From assembly GCF_015477805.1 (NCBI RefSeq), contig NZ_JADLQL010000001.1, positions 1,240,001 to 1,304,000 of the forward strand: a stretch of 64,000 nucleotides of DNA, given 5' to 3'. This document shows positions 43,968 through 56,022 of this stretch, in pieces. A model generated the notes under the pieces. It saw only the letters and a list, made by a program, of their open reading frames with translations, made no database searches and had not been told where the DNA came from. This DNA comes from Nocardia flavorosea (lineage in GTDB: Bacteria; Actinomycetota; Actinomycetes; Mycobacteriales; Mycobacteriaceae). Within the stretch, counting starts at the first letter, position 1; every line of letters begins with the position of its first letter. The position numbers were made by a program, and so were the translations under genes.

Positions 43968-45541
43968 CAGGATGTCATCCCTTCGGTGTTTTCGGATGCG
44001 GCGGCTCGGCCGCTCTTGGAGCCGCTCTGCCAGGCGGCGGCGATATCGGGGCGAGCCTGCCCCGGTTCGGTCCTGGATTGCCCGGACAGACGATCGTTGA
44101 TATCCGCGGGTACGGCCGCGGCACGGCGGCGCCGCCTGGGCAGACCACCGCTGGTGATGTCGTGCACGGTGGTCCGCTGTTCGGTACCGGGCTCGGCGGA
44201 TTCGGCTGCCGAGGCCCATTCACCGGGCGCCGGTGACTCGGCCGGCGCGGGAACCGCGGCGTGCGCGCCGGTCTCGGCGGCGGCGTGTGCGCCGCCGCGC
44301 GCCGACATCGTATTGCCCGCCAGGGCGTTACCGTTACCGCTCGATACCGAGGATGCCTGGCCCCCGGGTACCGCGGCGAGTTCCCGGGGAGCCGGGCCGC
44401 CGTTGGATAGAGCGTCGTTGTCGTTATCGGCCTTGGGAGCGACCAGCAGTGCCTCCGGAATGTAGACCATGGCGCGCATACCGCCGTAGGCGTTCGGGCC
44501 GTCGATGTAGACGGTGAAGCCGTAGCGGCGAGCGAGGGCGGCGATGCCGGGGAAACCGACCTTGGGGGCCGGGCCCAGCTGGTGGATATCGACCGTGCGT
44601 TCGTTGGCCAGAACCTGGCGCGACTCCTCCATCTGCTCGGCGTTCATCCGCACACCGGCGTCGTCGACGATCACGGTCACGCCGTGATGGCCTTCCTGGA
44701 AGGTGACGTCGACGAACGAGGTGGGCGGCGAATAACGCAGGGCATTATCGATGAGGGAGGCCAGGGTGTGCACCAGCGGTTCCACCGCGCGACTGATGAC
44801 GACGCGATCCAGCTGGGCGGGCCGCACACGCAGGTAGTCACGCACACGGCCGGTTGCGCCGCCCACCACATCGGTGAGCGACTGGGCGGGCCACCGGCGG
44901 CCGGGCAGGCCGCCGCAGACGATCACATAGGACTGCGCCTGGCGGATCATCTGCTGCACGGTGTGGTCGATACGGATGAGGGTCTCGTACACGCGGTCGT
45001 CCCGGTGTTCGCGCAGCGCCGCGCTCACCACCTGAGAGACGTCGGCGCCGAGGCTCACCACCGAGGTGCCGAACGAACGCACCGCGGCGCTGGTTGCTTC
45101 GCGGGCAAGAGATTCCGCGCGCTCGCGGCCACTGTCGGCCTCGGTGCGTACGCTCTGCTCGGCGGCGGCGACCGCCGCGCGGGTTTGTTCCTCGGTTTCG
45201 CGGGTGACGGTTTCGCGGGTTTCGCTCTGGACGGTGCGCAGATCTTCGGAAACCCGATCGAGTATCCAGCGCACGCACTGCGCGAAGCGCGAGTTCTCCA
45301 GTCCTGGCGGTACTTCGGGCGCGACGGCGGTCTGTTCGAACCGGCGTACGGATTCCGATAGCGCGGGCAGTGTACTGGCGGCGAGATGTTCGAGGGCATC
45401 TTCGCGAACGGCCAGCTCCCGCTCGAGTACGGAGAGGCGCTTCTGTTGTTCGCGCACGGCCCGAACGGCGTACCACGCCACGCCGAGCACCAGTAAGGTG
45501 GCGAGGATCCAGGGAAGCAGCACGGCGGTATTCAGATTCAT
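43967..45541 (-). CDS. cvnA: Conservon sensor-kinase-like protein CvnA
   Basis: A 524-residue protein. An N-terminal transmembrane helix (LLPWILATLLVLGVAWYAV, residues about 9–27) is followed by a coiled-coil region to about residue 190 (REQQKRLSVLERELAVRED; TEEQTRAAVAAAEQSV). A GHKL ATPase domain follows, with LASLIDNALRYSPP, VDDAGVRMN and KVGFPGIAALARRYGF. It ends in a long disordered Ala/Pro-rich tail. No phospho-acceptor His box is obvious, as in other CvnA proteins. ATG 45541 with GAGAAAG upstream. First gene of the operon. Confidence 0.92.
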   Translation of the reverse strand: MNLNTAVLLPWILATLLVLGVAWYAVRAVREQQKRLSVLERELAVREDALEHLAASTLPALSESVRRFEQTAVAPEVPPGLENSRFAQCVRWILDRVSEDLRTVQSETRETVTRETEEQTRAAVAAAEQSVRTEADSGRERAESLAREATSAAVRSFGTSVVSLGADVSQVVSAALREHRDDRVYETLIRIDHTVQQMIRQAQSYVIVCGGLPGRRWPAQSLTDVVGGATGRVRDYLRVRPAQLDRVVISRAVEPLVHTLASLIDNALRYSPPTSFVDVTFQEGHHGVTVIVDDAGVRMNAEQMEESRQVLANERTVDIHQLGPAPKVGFPGIAALARRYGFTVYIDGPNAYGGMRAMVYIPEALLVAPKADNDNDALSNGGPAPRELAAVPGGQASSVSSGNGNALAGNTMSARGGAHAAAETGAHAAVPAPAESPAPGEWASAAESAEPGTEQRTTVHDITSGGLPRRRRRAAAVPADINDRLSGQSRTEPGQARPDIAAAWQSGSKSGRAAASENTEGMTS

Positions 45542-45694
45542 CAGCTTTCTCGTCGTTGACGGGGCTCGAGGTGCGCCACGCGGTGCCGTGGCATGCCACG
45601 GCGCTTCGTCTCGCCTTCCTCGCGACGCCGACCATGTTCGCCCCTGGCCGGATGAGGTCCGCGCCGGGCACCGGCGGTCCGGTCGGTGACATAT

Positions 45695-45732
45695 CCCTTA
45701 GGCACTTTCGGCTACTCGAAAGTAACTAAGGG
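45695..45732. promoter_or_regulatory. Long inverted repeat upstream of the conservon
   Basis: CCCTTAGGCACTTTCG-GCTACT-CGAAAGTAACTAAGGG pairs 14 of 16 bases per arm. It lies 154 bases before the cvnA start. It could be a regulator site, or a hairpin in a long 5' leader. It is AT-richer than its surroundings, as expected for a promoter region. Confidence 0.6.
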
Positions 45733-46300
45733 ACAAGTCATTCGGCCGTTCGCTGACCATCGGAGCACATCCTCGATGGCCCGGAACCCGACGACTCGCT
45801 CACAGTAGCAGCATTGTGGTGAACTCTCTCAATAACCGTCGATAATCGATTGTCACCGATCCGTGATAGTGCCGCGACCTCGCGAAATGCGGAAAGGTAT
45901 TGCGCGGGTGAAGATCACGAACTCGATTCCCCCGGCCGCGACCCCCGCGGCCGCGCGCGTGCCGCAGCCCACAGCGTGAGGCCGTCCCTATCACCAGCGG
46001 CGGAGCCGAAACCGGACCGAGCGGTCGGCGATTGGCAACATGCGCCGAAAATTGATATTGAGGCAGCGCGCGAATGCCGGGGCATACAGCCGATAGCGGA
46101 GCCGGCCGCGCGGAAAACAATAACCCCGCGATGCACAATCCCCGTCCGCCCGCCGAGTCGGGATGTGCGAATATGTCCCGTATCCGGTAGCACACCGGCA
46201 TTAACGGGTGGAAATGCGACCGTTCACAATCGACCGCACAGCGGTCCATACCGGCGGATGGCTCCCGCCCGCCCGGCCGGACCAATTCGGGTATAGACCG
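45733..46300. other. Intergenic stretch upstream of conservon
   Basis: No convincing gene. It is less GC-rich in part (around 45790–45860). Short frames on both strands lack ribosome-binding sites. It may contain the conservon promoter. Confidence 0.5.
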
Positions 46301-46336
46301 CTTTCGGGCGGCGACCGATCGGTCGCCGCCCGAAAG
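46301..46336 (-). terminator. Terminator hairpin of the SUF operon
   Basis: CTTTCGGGCGGCGACCG-AT-CGGTCGCCGCCCGAAAG is a perfect 17+2+17 inverted repeat, 28 bases after the sufT stop on the minus strand. The arms' outer CTTTC/GAAAG and its position mark it as the transcription terminator of the operon. Confidence 0.9.
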
Positions 46337-46364
46337 CCGGTATCCGCTGTCGCGCAGACTCCCC

Positions 46365-46748
46365 CTAGACGGTGAATCCCAGCGCCCGCAATTGTTCCCG
46401 GCCGTCCTCGGTGATCTTGTCGGGACCCCACGGCGGCATCCAGACCCAGTTGATCTTCAGATCGTCGACCAGACCGCTGCGCACCAGCGCATTACGGGAC
46501 TGATCCTCGATGACATCGGTGAGCGGACAGGCCGCGGACGTCAGGGTCATATCGAGTACCGCGGTACTCTCCTCGACCCGCATTCCGTACACCAGGCCCA
46601 GATCCACCACATTGATACCGAGTTCGGGATCGACCACATCGCGCATCGCCTCCTCGAGATCGGCGAGCTGCGCGAGATCCTCGGCCGACAATTCGGCCTC
46701 GGCGGGGGCGCGATCCGCAGTGGATTCGGTGGCGGATGTATCGGTCAT
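46365..46748 (-). CDS. sufT: SufT-like Fe–S maturation protein (MIP18/DUF59)
   Basis: A 127-residue protein. After an acidic N-terminus comes DLEEAMRDVVDPELGINVVDLGLVYGMRVEE, then the conserved Cys of TSAACPLTD, then the WVWMPPWGPDKITEDGREQLRALG tail. MIP18-family proteins help deliver Fe–S clusters. ATG 46748 overlaps the sufU stop by ATGA. Last gene of the SUF operon; homologous position to Rv1466. Confidence 0.93.
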   Translation of the reverse strand: MTDTSATESTADRAPAEAELSAEDLAQLADLEEAMRDVVDPELGINVVDLGLVYGMRVEESTAVLDMTLTSAACPLTDVIEDQSRNALVRSGLVDDLKINWVWMPPWGPDKITEDGREQLRALGFTV

Positions 46749-47251
46749 GATGATTCCCCGTTCCGTACTCGGTCGGTCTCCGGCGCCGCGGCGGCCGGGG
46801 CAACGGTATCGGCGGCACCGTCGATCCGGAGCACCGCGTCCTTGAACGCCATCCAGCCCAGCAGGGCACATTTCACGCGGGCCGGATACTTGGCGACACC
46901 GGCGAAGGCGATCCCGTCGCCGATGACGTCCTCGTCGCCCTCGACGGTACCCCGGCTGCCGATCATCTCGTTGAACGAATCGACGACCCCCAGCGCCTCA
47001 CCCACGGGCAGGCCGATCACCTGATCGGTGAGCACCGAGATCGACGCCTGGCTGATCGAACAGCCCTGCCCGTCGTAGGACACATCGGCGACATCCCCGT
47101 CGTCGCCGAGCTGCACCCGCAGGGTCACCTCGTCCCCGCAGGTCGGGTTCACATGGTGCACCTCGGCGCCGTACGGCTCCCGCAACCCGCGATTATGCGG
47201 GTGCTTGTAGTGGTCCAGGATCACTTCCTGGTACATCTGCTCCATACGCAT
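46745..47251 (-). CDS. sufU: SufU cysteine-desulfurase partner (Zn protein)
   Basis: A 168-residue IscU-fold protein. MYQEVILDHYKHPHNRG is the signature start. Three Cys (NPTCGDE, GQGCSIS and RVKCALLGW) form the Zn site that accepts sulfur from SufS. The insertion between the second and third Cys is typical of SufU rather than IscU. It transfers sulfane sulfur to SufB. Starts 3 bases after the sufS stop. Confidence 0.94.
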   Translation of the reverse strand: MRMEQMYQEVILDHYKHPHNRGLREPYGAEVHHVNPTCGDEVTLRVQLGDDGDVADVSYDGQGCSISQASISVLTDQVIGLPVGEALGVVDSFNEMIGSRGTVEGDEDVIGDGIAFAGVAKYPARVKCALLGWMAFKDAVLRIDGAADTVAPAAAAPETDRVRNGESS

Positions 47252-47254
47252 GTT

Positions 47255-49280
<2,026 letters not shown>

Positions 49281-49321
49281 CGGTTTCTGAATTCCTTCGG
49301 TGGCTGTGGCTGAGTGGTCGG

Positions 49322-50536
49322 TCAGGCGCCGATGGCGGCGAGTTCGGCCTCGATGGCCGCCTCCAGCCGCTCGGCGACCTCGGGCACCCCGATCTTCTGG
49401 ATGATCTCGTGGAAGAAACCGCGCACCACGAGACGACGCGCGGCGTCCTCCGGAATACCGCGGGCCCGTAGGTAGAACAGCTGCTCGTCGTCGAAACGAC
49501 CGGTCGCCGACGCATGTCCGGCGCCGACGATTTCACCGGTTTCGATTTCCAGGTTCGGCACCGAATCGGCGCGCGCCCCGTCGGTGAGCACGAGATTGCG
49601 GTTGATCTCGAAGGTGTCGGTGCCCTCGGCGGCGGCGCGGATCAGCACATCACCGACCCACACCGTACGGGCGTCGCCCTTGGACGAGGCCGGGTCGCCC
49701 TGCAGCGCACCCTTGTACACCACATTCGATTTGCAGTGCGGTACCGCGTGGTCGACCAGCAGACGCTGTTCGAAATGCTGTCCGGCATCGGCGAAGTAGA
49801 GGCCGAGCAGTTCGGCGTCGCCACCCGGGCCGGCGTAGCGCACGGTGCCGGTGAGCCGGACGAGATCGCCGCCGAGCGTCACCGCGGTATGCCGCAGGAC
49901 CGCATCGCGGCCCAGGTTGGCATGGTGGGCGGTGGCGTGCACGACATCGTCGGCCCAATCCTGTACGGCCACGACGGTGAGTTTGGCGCTGTCGCCGAGG
50001 ACGAATTCGACGTTCTCGGCATAGGTCCCGCTGCCCCGCTGATCGATGACGACGGTCACGACGGCGAATTCGGACAGCCGCACCTGCAGATGCCCGTAGG
50101 CCGTCTTCCCCTCGCCGGGGCCGGTGATCCGCACGACGACCGGGTCGGCGACCTCGGTCTCCTTGCCGACCGAGATGATCGTGGCCTGTTCGAACCCGGA
50201 GTACGCCTGCGCCGCCACCCGGTCGGCGGGAGTGCCACCTTCACCGAGCCTGGCATCATCGCGACCCACGGTCTCCACGGTGACACCGGGCGCGTCGGTC
50301 ACCTCGACACCGGCCTGTCCGTCTGCGGTGGCCGTGCCGTTGTGCAGGCCGCGCAGCCGGCGCAGCGGGGTGAACCGCCACGCCTCGTCTTTACCGGACG
50401 GGATCTCGAAGGCATTCACGTCGAAGGAGGTGAACACCTCGCCCTTGTTGATCGCCGGTGTACGAGCCTCCGCGGCCTCCGAAAGATTCGAAGGACGACG
50501 GGCTGCACTTTTCGGTTCGCTCGCAAGCTCGCTCAC
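49322..50536 (-). CDS. sufD: SufD scaffold subunit
   Basis: A 404-residue beta-helix protein of the SufB/SufD family. It shows [44 protein letters not shown] text in the C-terminal half, here [17 protein letters not shown], with the conserved His for cluster assembly. GTG 50536 shares one base with the sufB TAG stop (TAGTG), so coupled. Forms a heterocomplex with SufB and SufC. Confidence 0.94.
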   Translation of the reverse strand: MSELASEPKSAARRPSNLSEAAEARTPAINKGEVFTSFDVNAFEIPSGKDEAWRFTPLRRLRGLHNGTATADGQAGVEVTDAPGVTVETVGRDDARLGEGGTPADRVAAQAYSGFEQATIISVGKETEVADPVVVRITGPGEGKTAYGHLQVRLSEFAVVTVVIDQRGSGTYAENVEFVLGDSAKLTVVAVQDWADDVVHATAHHANLGRDAVLRHTAVTLGGDLVRLTGTVRYAGPGGDAELLGLYFADAGQHFEQRLLVDHAVPHCKSNVVYKGALQGDPASSKGDARTVWVGDVLIRAAAEGTDTFEINRNLVLTDGARADSVPNLEIETGEIVGAGHASATGRFDDEQLFYLRARGIPEDAARRLVVRGFFHEIIQKIGVPEVAERLEAAIEAELAAIGA

Positions 50537-51972
50537 TAGCCGACGGCTCCTTCCATCTGCAGTTCGATCAGGCGGTTGAGTTCGAGCGCGTACTCCATCG
50601 GGAGTTCCTTGGCGATGGGCTCGACGAACCCGCGCACCACCATCGCCATGGCCTCGTCCTCGGTCAGACCGCGGCTCATCAGGTAGAAGAGCTGGTCCTC
50701 CGATACCTTCGAGACAGTCGCCTCATGCCCCATGGTCACGTCGTCCTCGCGGATATCGACATAGGGGTAGGTATCGGAACGGCTCACGGTATCGACCAGC
50801 AACGCATCGCATTTCACCGTCGACTTCGACCCGTGCGCGCCCTTGTTCACCTGGACCAGGCCGCGGTAGGAGGCCCGGCCACCGCCACGCGCCACCGACT
50901 TGGAAACGATGGTCGAGGAGGTGTGCGGCGCCAGATGCACCATCTTGGCGCCCGTGTCCTGATGTTGCCCCTCGCCGGCGAAGGCCACCGAGAGCACCTC
51001 GCCCTTGGCGTGCTCACCGGTCATCCATACGGCCGGGTACTTCATGGTGACCTTGGAGCCGATATTGCCGTCGATCCACTCCATGGTCGCGCCCGCCTCG
51101 GCCTTGGCCCGCTTGGTGACCAGGTTGTAGACGTTGTTCGACCAGTTCTGGATGGTGGTGTAGCGGCAGCGGCCACCCTTCTTCACGATGATCTCGACCA
51201 CGGCCGAGTGCAGCGAATCCGATTTGTAGATCGGCGCGGTGCAGCCCTCGACGTAGTGCACATAGGCGTCCTCGTCGACGATGATCAGCGTGCGCTCGAA
51301 CTGGCCCATGTTCTCGGTGTTGATCCGGAAGTAGGCCTGCAGCGGGATATCGACGTGCACGCCCGGCGGGACGTAGATGAACGAACCACCCGACCACACC
51401 GCGGTGTTCAGCGCGGAGAACTTGTTGTCACCGGCCGGGATGACGGTGCCGAAGTACTCGCGGAAGATCTCCGGGTGCTCCTTGAGCGCTGTATCGGTGT
51501 CGAGGAAGATGACGCCCTGCTGTTCCAGATCCTCGCGGATCTGGTGGTAGACGACTTCGCTCTCGTACTGCGCGGCGACACCCGAGACCAGCCGCTGCTT
51601 CTCCGCCTCCGGGATACCCAGCTTGTCGTAGGTGTTCTTGATGTCCTCGGGGAGATCTTCCCAGGTCTCGGCCTGCTTCTCGGTCGAGCGCACGAAGTAC
51701 TTGATGTTGTCGAAGTCGATACCGTCGAGGTTGGATCCCCAGTGCGGCATCGGCTTGCGATCGAAGATACGCAGCGCCTTGAGCCGGTTCTCCAGCATCC
51801 AGGAGGGCTCGCTCTTCTTGTCCGAGATATCGCGTACGACCTCTTCGGACAGACCACGCTGCGCACTGGCGCCCGCCACGTCCGAGTCGGCCCAGCCGTA
51901 GCCGTAGTTACCCAGTGAGGCGATGGCCTCCTCCTGGGTCAGCTGCGGCGCCTGGTCGGTGGTGGTCGTCAT
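50536..51972 (-). CDS. sufB: SufB scaffold subunit
   Basis: A 478-residue scaffold. It shows [10 protein letters not shown] at the N-terminus, then [50 protein letters not shown] and [18 protein letters not shown]; Cys in the C-terminal part receives sulfur. No intein interrupts it, unlike M. tuberculosis SufB (Rv1461). ATG 51972 has GGAAGGAG seven bases upstream and overlaps sufR by ATGA. Confidence 0.95.
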   Translation of the reverse strand: MTTTTDQAPQLTQEEAIASLGNYGYGWADSDVAGASAQRGLSEEVVRDISDKKSEPSWMLENRLKALRIFDRKPMPHWGSNLDGIDFDNIKYFVRSTEKQAETWEDLPEDIKNTYDKLGIPEAEKQRLVSGVAAQYESEVVYHQIREDLEQQGVIFLDTDTALKEHPEIFREYFGTVIPAGDNKFSALNTAVWSGGSFIYVPPGVHVDIPLQAYFRINTENMGQFERTLIIVDEDAYVHYVEGCTAPIYKSDSLHSAVVEIIVKKGGRCRYTTIQNWSNNVYNLVTKRAKAEAGATMEWIDGNIGSKVTMKYPAVWMTGEHAKGEVLSVAFAGEGQHQDTGAKMVHLAPHTSSTIVSKSVARGGGRASYRGLVQVNKGAHGSKSTVKCDALLVDTVSRSDTYPYVDIREDDVTMGHEATVSKVSEDQLFYLMSRGLTEDEAMAMVVRGFVEPIAKELPMEYALELNRLIELQMEGAVG

Positions 51973-52823
51973 TCGGCACTCCTTCCGGAGTCGTTCGTTG
52001 CGTCCGTTGCGGGCTGTGCAACGGTTGATGGTGAAGCGTTGTTCGGTTGGGGGCCGCCCGCCCGGTCCGGCAGGACGGTGAGCGGGACATGCGTGGTGCA
52101 CGCGCAGTCGCCGTTGGCGATGGTCGCCAACCGCTGCACATGCGTGCCGAGCACTTCCCGGAAAGCCTCGAGCTCGGCCTCGCAGAGCTCGGGGAACTCC
52201 TCGGCCACATGCGAGACCGGGCAGTGGTGCTGGCAGATCTGCACACCGGCGCCCACCCGCCGGGTGCTGGCGGCGAACCCGGCGTCCGACAGCGCCGTGG
52301 CGATCTCGTCGGCCTTCGCCACCGTTTCGGACCGAACGGTATCGTCCCCGGCCGCAACCGCTGCATCCGACCGCCCGGGCAGGGGATCGATCCCGTCGAC
52401 CAGAGTGCGCGCCCGCTTCCTGGCGAAGGCGGTGACGGCATCTTCGCCGCCGATCTCCCGCAGTTGCCGGATGGCCGCACCGGCCAGATCGTCGTACGCG
52501 TGCCCCAGCATGCCGCGCCCGGCGGCGGTCAATTGGTACTGCTTGGCCGGACGGCCACGCCCCTTCTGCTGCCACGGCGCGGACCGGCCCGCCCTCGCCT
52601 GGCCGGATTCGATCAGCGCGTCCAGATGCCGGCGTACGCCGGCCGGAGCCAGGCCCAGCGCGGTACCGATCGCGGTCGCGGTGATAGGGCCCTCCTCGAG
52701 CAGCAATTGGATGATCGCCGCTCGGGTATGCCCCTCACCGCCGGTCACGGGCGCGCCGAGGGACCCGGAACCGGCCCGGTGACCAGCCCTTTCGTCCACA
52801 TTCGGCAAACCCACAGTTTTCAC
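51969..52823 (-). CDS. sufR: SufR Fe–S-sensing repressor
   Basis: A protein of about 284 residues. A winged helix ([42 protein letters not shown]) is followed by a metal-binding C-terminal part with Cys in [25 protein letters not shown] and CACTTH, expected Fe–S ligands. The start is uncertain: GTG 52823 lies inside the operator, and GTG 52814 and 52799 are alternatives. Homologous to Rv1460, which represses its own suf operon when its cluster is intact. Confidence 0.9.
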   Translation of the reverse strand: MKTVGLPNVDERAGHRAGSGSLGAPVTGGEGHTRAAIIQLLLEEGPITATAIGTALGLAPAGVRRHLDALIESGQARAGRSAPWQQKGRGRPAKQYQLTAAGRGMLGHAYDDLAGAAIRQLREIGGEDAVTAFARKRARTLVDGIDPLPGRSDAAVAAGDDTVRSETVAKADEIATALSDAGFAASTRRVGAGVQICQHHCPVSHVAEEFPELCEAELEAFREVLGTHVQRLATIANGDCACTTHVPLTVLPDRAGGPQPNNASPSTVAQPATDATNDSGRSAE

Positions 52824-52834
52824 AACATCAGTGT
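52820..52834 (-). promoter_or_regulatory. SufR operator
   Basis: On the minus strand ACACT-GATGT-TGTGA, an exact match to the ACACT-N5-TGTGA operator known for M. tuberculosis SufR, located at the 5' end of sufR. Supports autoregulation of the suf operon. Confidence 0.85.
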
Positions 52835-53309
52835 GGCGGAATTCCTTCCCGAAATCTAATAAGGGTGCCCTGACCAGGAAGGGCACCACCGCGCCACCCG
52901 TTCCGGCCGGAACCGGAAATCCCCTGTTCCACCGAGAAAGTCCCGTTCACCTCGACCGGACCAGATTCCTACAGTGATCTGCTTCACTGCTCCGGCCACG
53001 CGGCCGGAGACCGGATCATCCTCCGCCCGGTTTGCTGCCCGGCTGCGCAGGGCGGTCGTTCACCCGCGAACAGAAACTGCTCTGTGTTCGCGAGCGGGGA
53101 CGATCCCGGTCCCCCGCCCCGCTTCCGCCCGCGCGACCCCCCTGGCGAATCGGCCGACGGCCGATAACTGAGCGATATCCGGCAACGGCAGCGAGGTGGG
53201 CTCCCAGGCAGCCGGCTGCCGCTCCGGCGGCCCGGACCCGCCGATTCGGCACACCGAGTGTCGCGGGCCGGGGTTCACCGGCGTCTCCGGCGAACTACTC
53301 TCGGTGGCC
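52835..53309. other. Divergent promoter region between sufR and mptB
   Basis: No additional gene. It holds the SufR-controlled promoter (its AT-rich part, around 52850–52870) and presumably the mptB promoter. Short frames here lack start signals. Confidence 0.5.
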
Positions 53310-55031
53310 GTGGCAGGACAGGCAGGCGCCCCGGGCGCATCGGCACCGCTCCGGCAGCGCGCGCTGCATCTGATGCGGCATGCACTCGGACTGGACGTCA
53401 AAGCCTCGGATCACTCCATCGCCGTCCTGCACAGCGACGAATCCGAGGTTCCGGGGCTCGATCGCCGCGAGCTCCGGCAACTGGACCGGATCCGGCTCAT
53501 GGGCGCCACGGGAACAGTGCTCATGGCGATCAGCGCGCTCGGTATCGGGGCGCAGCCGGTGCACCAGAACCCCACATCCGGGATGCGGGTGCTGGGTATC
53601 TTCGCGCGGGCGCACACGGGATCGCTGGCGATGTGCATGGTCGGTACGGTCACCGTCGTCCTGGCCTGGCTGCTGCTCGGCCGCTTCTCCATCGGCGGTC
53701 TCGGCGGCTCGCCGCTGCGCCGGATCACCCGCCGCCAACTGGACCGCACCCTGCTCGTCTGGATCATCCCGCTGTGTGCCGCACCACCGATGTTCAGCAA
53801 CGACGTGTATTCGTATCTGGCGCAGAGCGAGATCACTGCGCGCGGTATCGACCCCTATGTGGAGGGGCCGGTCGCGGGCCTGGGCATCGACAATGTCCTC
53901 ACCAACAACGTTCCGAACATCTGGCGCGAGACTCCGGCACCGTACGGCCCGCTGTTCCTGTGGATAGGTCGCGGTATCGCGGAGATCACCGGCGACAACA
54001 TCCTCGCCGGTGTCTGGGTGCACCGGCTGCTGGCGCTGGCCGGGGTCGCGCTGATCGTCTGGGCGCTACCGCGCCTGTCGGTGCGGTGCGGGGTGGCGCC
54101 GGTGAGCGCCCTCTGGCTGGGCGTGGCCAACCCGCTCGTGCTCTTCCATCTCATCGGCGGAGTGCACAACGACGCGCTCATGCTCGGTCTGATGCTGGCC
54201 GGGCTGGAACTCATGCTGCGGGCCGTCCACGGCCGGCCGGGCGACGGGGGCCCGCCACCGCTGGACGCCCGCGGCTGGGCTCTGCTGATCGGTGGTGCGG
54301 TCACCGTCAGTCTGTCCTCGTCGGTCAAGATCACGTCGATCATCGTGCTCGGTTTCGCGGGCATGGCCCTGGCGCGGCGCTGGGGCCCGGGGATTCGCCC
54401 GGTCGTCAAAGCCGCGGCGCTGCTCGGTGTCGTCGCCGGGCTCACCACCCTCGTGATCAGCACGGCGAGTGGTCTGGGCTTCGGCTGGCTCGATACGGTC
54501 AGCGTGGCCAACGCGGTGCGCAGCTGGATGTCGCTGCCGACGGCGCTGGGAATCGTCACCGGGTTCGGCGGCGTACTGCTCGGTCTGGGCGATCACACCA
54601 CCGCTCTGCTGAGCATCACCCGGCCCATCGCGGGGGTGGTGGCAGGCTTCATCACCGTGCGTATGCTCATCGCGACCTGGACCGGCCGCATCCATCCGGT
54701 GGGCGCGCTGGGGGTATCGCTGGGGGCGATCGTGTTGCTGTTCCCGGTGGTCCAGCCGTGGTATCTGCTGTGGGCGATCGTGCCCATGGCGGCCTGGGCC
54801 ACCCGGCCGGTATTCCGGGTCCCGGCCATCGGTATCTCCGCGGTGGTCAGCGTGATCCTCATGCCGCGCGGCGCCGACCTCGAGGTTTTCCAGATCGTCG
54901 GGTCCGCGGTCGCGACGGTGATCGTTTCCGTGCTGTTCATCGTGGTCACTCGCAACGCCTTGCCGTGGCGTGGCCAGCAGGGGGTGTCGGCCCCGTCACA
55001 GCCGGCCGGGGCATACGGTGTGACCTCGTGA
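53310..55031 (+). CDS. mptB: Alpha-(1→6)-mannopyranosyltransferase MptB
   Basis: A GT-C membrane protein of about 573 residues with many transmembrane helices. It is closely similar in text to Rv1459c: LMGATGTVLMAI, DRTLLVWIIPLCAAPPMFSNDVYSYLAQSEI, WRETPAPYGPLFLWIGRGI, and FPVVQPWYLLWAIVPMAAWATRP. It uses polyprenol-phosphate-mannose to begin the alpha-(1→6)-mannan backbone of lipomannan/lipoarabinomannan. Start uncertain; GTG 53310 was chosen from homolog-like length (next candidate ATG 53373). It overlaps the ABC ATPase (GTGA). Confidence 0.9.
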   Translation: MAGQAGAPGASAPLRQRALHLMRHALGLDVKASDHSIAVLHSDESEVPGLDRRELRQLDRIRLMGATGTVLMAISALGIGAQPVHQNPTSGMRVLGIFARAHTGSLAMCMVGTVTVVLAWLLLGRFSIGGLGGSPLRRITRRQLDRTLLVWIIPLCAAPPMFSNDVYSYLAQSEITARGIDPYVEGPVAGLGIDNVLTNNVPNIWRETPAPYGPLFLWIGRGIAEITGDNILAGVWVHRLLALAGVALIVWALPRLSVRCGVAPVSALWLGVANPLVLFHLIGGVHNDALMLGLMLAGLELMLRAVHGRPGDGGPPPLDARGWALLIGGAVTVSLSSSVKITSIIVLGFAGMALARRWGPGIRPVVKAAALLGVVAGLTTLVISTASGLGFGWLDTVSVANAVRSWMSLPTALGIVTGFGGVLLGLGDHTTALLSITRPIAGVVAGFITVRMLIATWTGRIHPVGALGVSLGAIVLLFPVVQPWYLLWAIVPMAAWATRPVFRVPAIGISAVVSVILMPRGADLEVFQIVGSAVATVIVSVLFIVVTRNALPWRGQQGVSAPSQPAGAYGVTS

Positions 55032-55960
55032 GCGCTCCTCGTGTACCCGCCGTCCAGGTGGACCACGTCGCCAAACACTACGGCGATACCGTCGCGGTGG
55101 ACGGTATCGGTTTCACCGTCGAACCGGCGCAGGTATTCGCCCTGCTCGGGCCGAATGGAGCCGGTAAGACCACCACAGTGGAGATGTGCGAGGGTTTCGT
55201 GCGCCCGGATGCGGGCACGGTCCGCGTCCTGGGCCTCGACCCCCGCGCCGACTCCGAACGGCTCCGTCCGCGGATCGGGGTGATGTTGCAGGGCGGCGGC
55301 GCGTACCCGGGAGCCCGCGCCGGCGAGATGCTGGACCTGGTCGCCTCGTATTCGGCGAATCCGCTGGATCCCGATTGGCTGCTGGGTGTGCTGGGCCTGT
55401 CCGACAGTCGGCGGACTCCCTACCGGCGGCTCTCCGGCGGTCAGCAGCAGCGGCTCTCGCTCGCCTGCGCGCTCGTGGGCCGGCCCGAGATCGTCTTCCT
55501 GGACGAGCCGACCGCGGGAATGGACGCCCAGGCCCGGATCATGGTGTGGGAGCTGATCGACGCGCTGCGCCGGGACGGGGTGAGCGTACTGCTCACCACC
55601 CATCTGATGGACGAGGCCGAGGAACTGGCCGACCATCTGGTGATCATCGACCACGGGCGGATCGTCGCCTCCGGCACCCCCGCGGAGGTCACCGCGCACG
55701 GCGCGGCCGGCCAGTTGCGTTTCGCCGCACCGCCGCGCCTGGACCTGGAACTGCTGCAGCGCGCGCTGCCGGAGGGTTTCGCGCCCACCGAAACGAGTCC
55801 CGGTTCCTATCTCGTGGAAGGCGAGATCAATCCGCAGGTGCTGGCGACGGTGACGGCCTGGTGCGCCCGGGTGAACGTCCTCGCCACCGATATCCGCATC
55901 GACCAGCGCCGGCTCGAAGACGTCTTCCTGGAACTCACCGGACGGGACTTGCGCGCATGA
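55028..55960 (+). CDS. ABC exporter ATPase (Rv1458c-like)
   Basis: A 310-residue DrrA-type ATPase with Walker A GPNGAGKTT, signature LSGGQQQRLSLA, Walker B IVFLDEPTAGMDAQ and a switch His (LLTTHLMDE). Its GTG 55028 overlaps the mptB stop; its TGA overlaps the first micro-ORF ATG. Same arrangement as Rv1458c next to mptB. The substrate is unknown; the mptB linkage suggests an envelope component. Confidence 0.9.
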   Translation: MSAPRVPAVQVDHVAKHYGDTVAVDGIGFTVEPAQVFALLGPNGAGKTTTVEMCEGFVRPDAGTVRVLGLDPRADSERLRPRIGVMLQGGGAYPGARAGEMLDLVASYSANPLDPDWLLGVLGLSDSRRTPYRRLSGGQQQRLSLACALVGRPEIVFLDEPTAGMDAQARIMVWELIDALRRDGVSVLLTTHLMDEAEELADHLVIIDHGRIVASGTPAEVTAHGAAGQLRFAAPPRLDLELLQRALPEGFAPTETSPGSYLVEGEINPQVLATVTAWCARVNVLATDIRIDQRRLEDVFLELTGRDLRA

Positions 55961-56022
55961 TGCAGTACTTCCGCGGCGGCCTGCGGGGACCGTATGCGTC
56001 GGCTTCGAAGGCGGCCCGGTGA
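55957..56022 (+). CDS. Micro-ORF 1 between exporter ATPase and permease
   Basis: A 21-codon frame reading MMQYFRGGLRGPYASASKAAR, its ATG overlapping the ATPase stop (ATGA). It ends in TGATG shared with micro-ORF 2. It is homologous to micro-ORF 2. It is preceded by no strong Shine–Dalgarno of its own, so translation would be by coupling. It may be a functional coupling device, a small peptide or a duplication scar. Confidence 0.45.
   Translation: MMQYFRGGLRGPYASASKAAR

Noticed and set aside
52790..52889. Longer SufR starting at 52889
   Set aside because: It would place the SufR operator inside the coding sequence and add an N-terminus not resembling the family.
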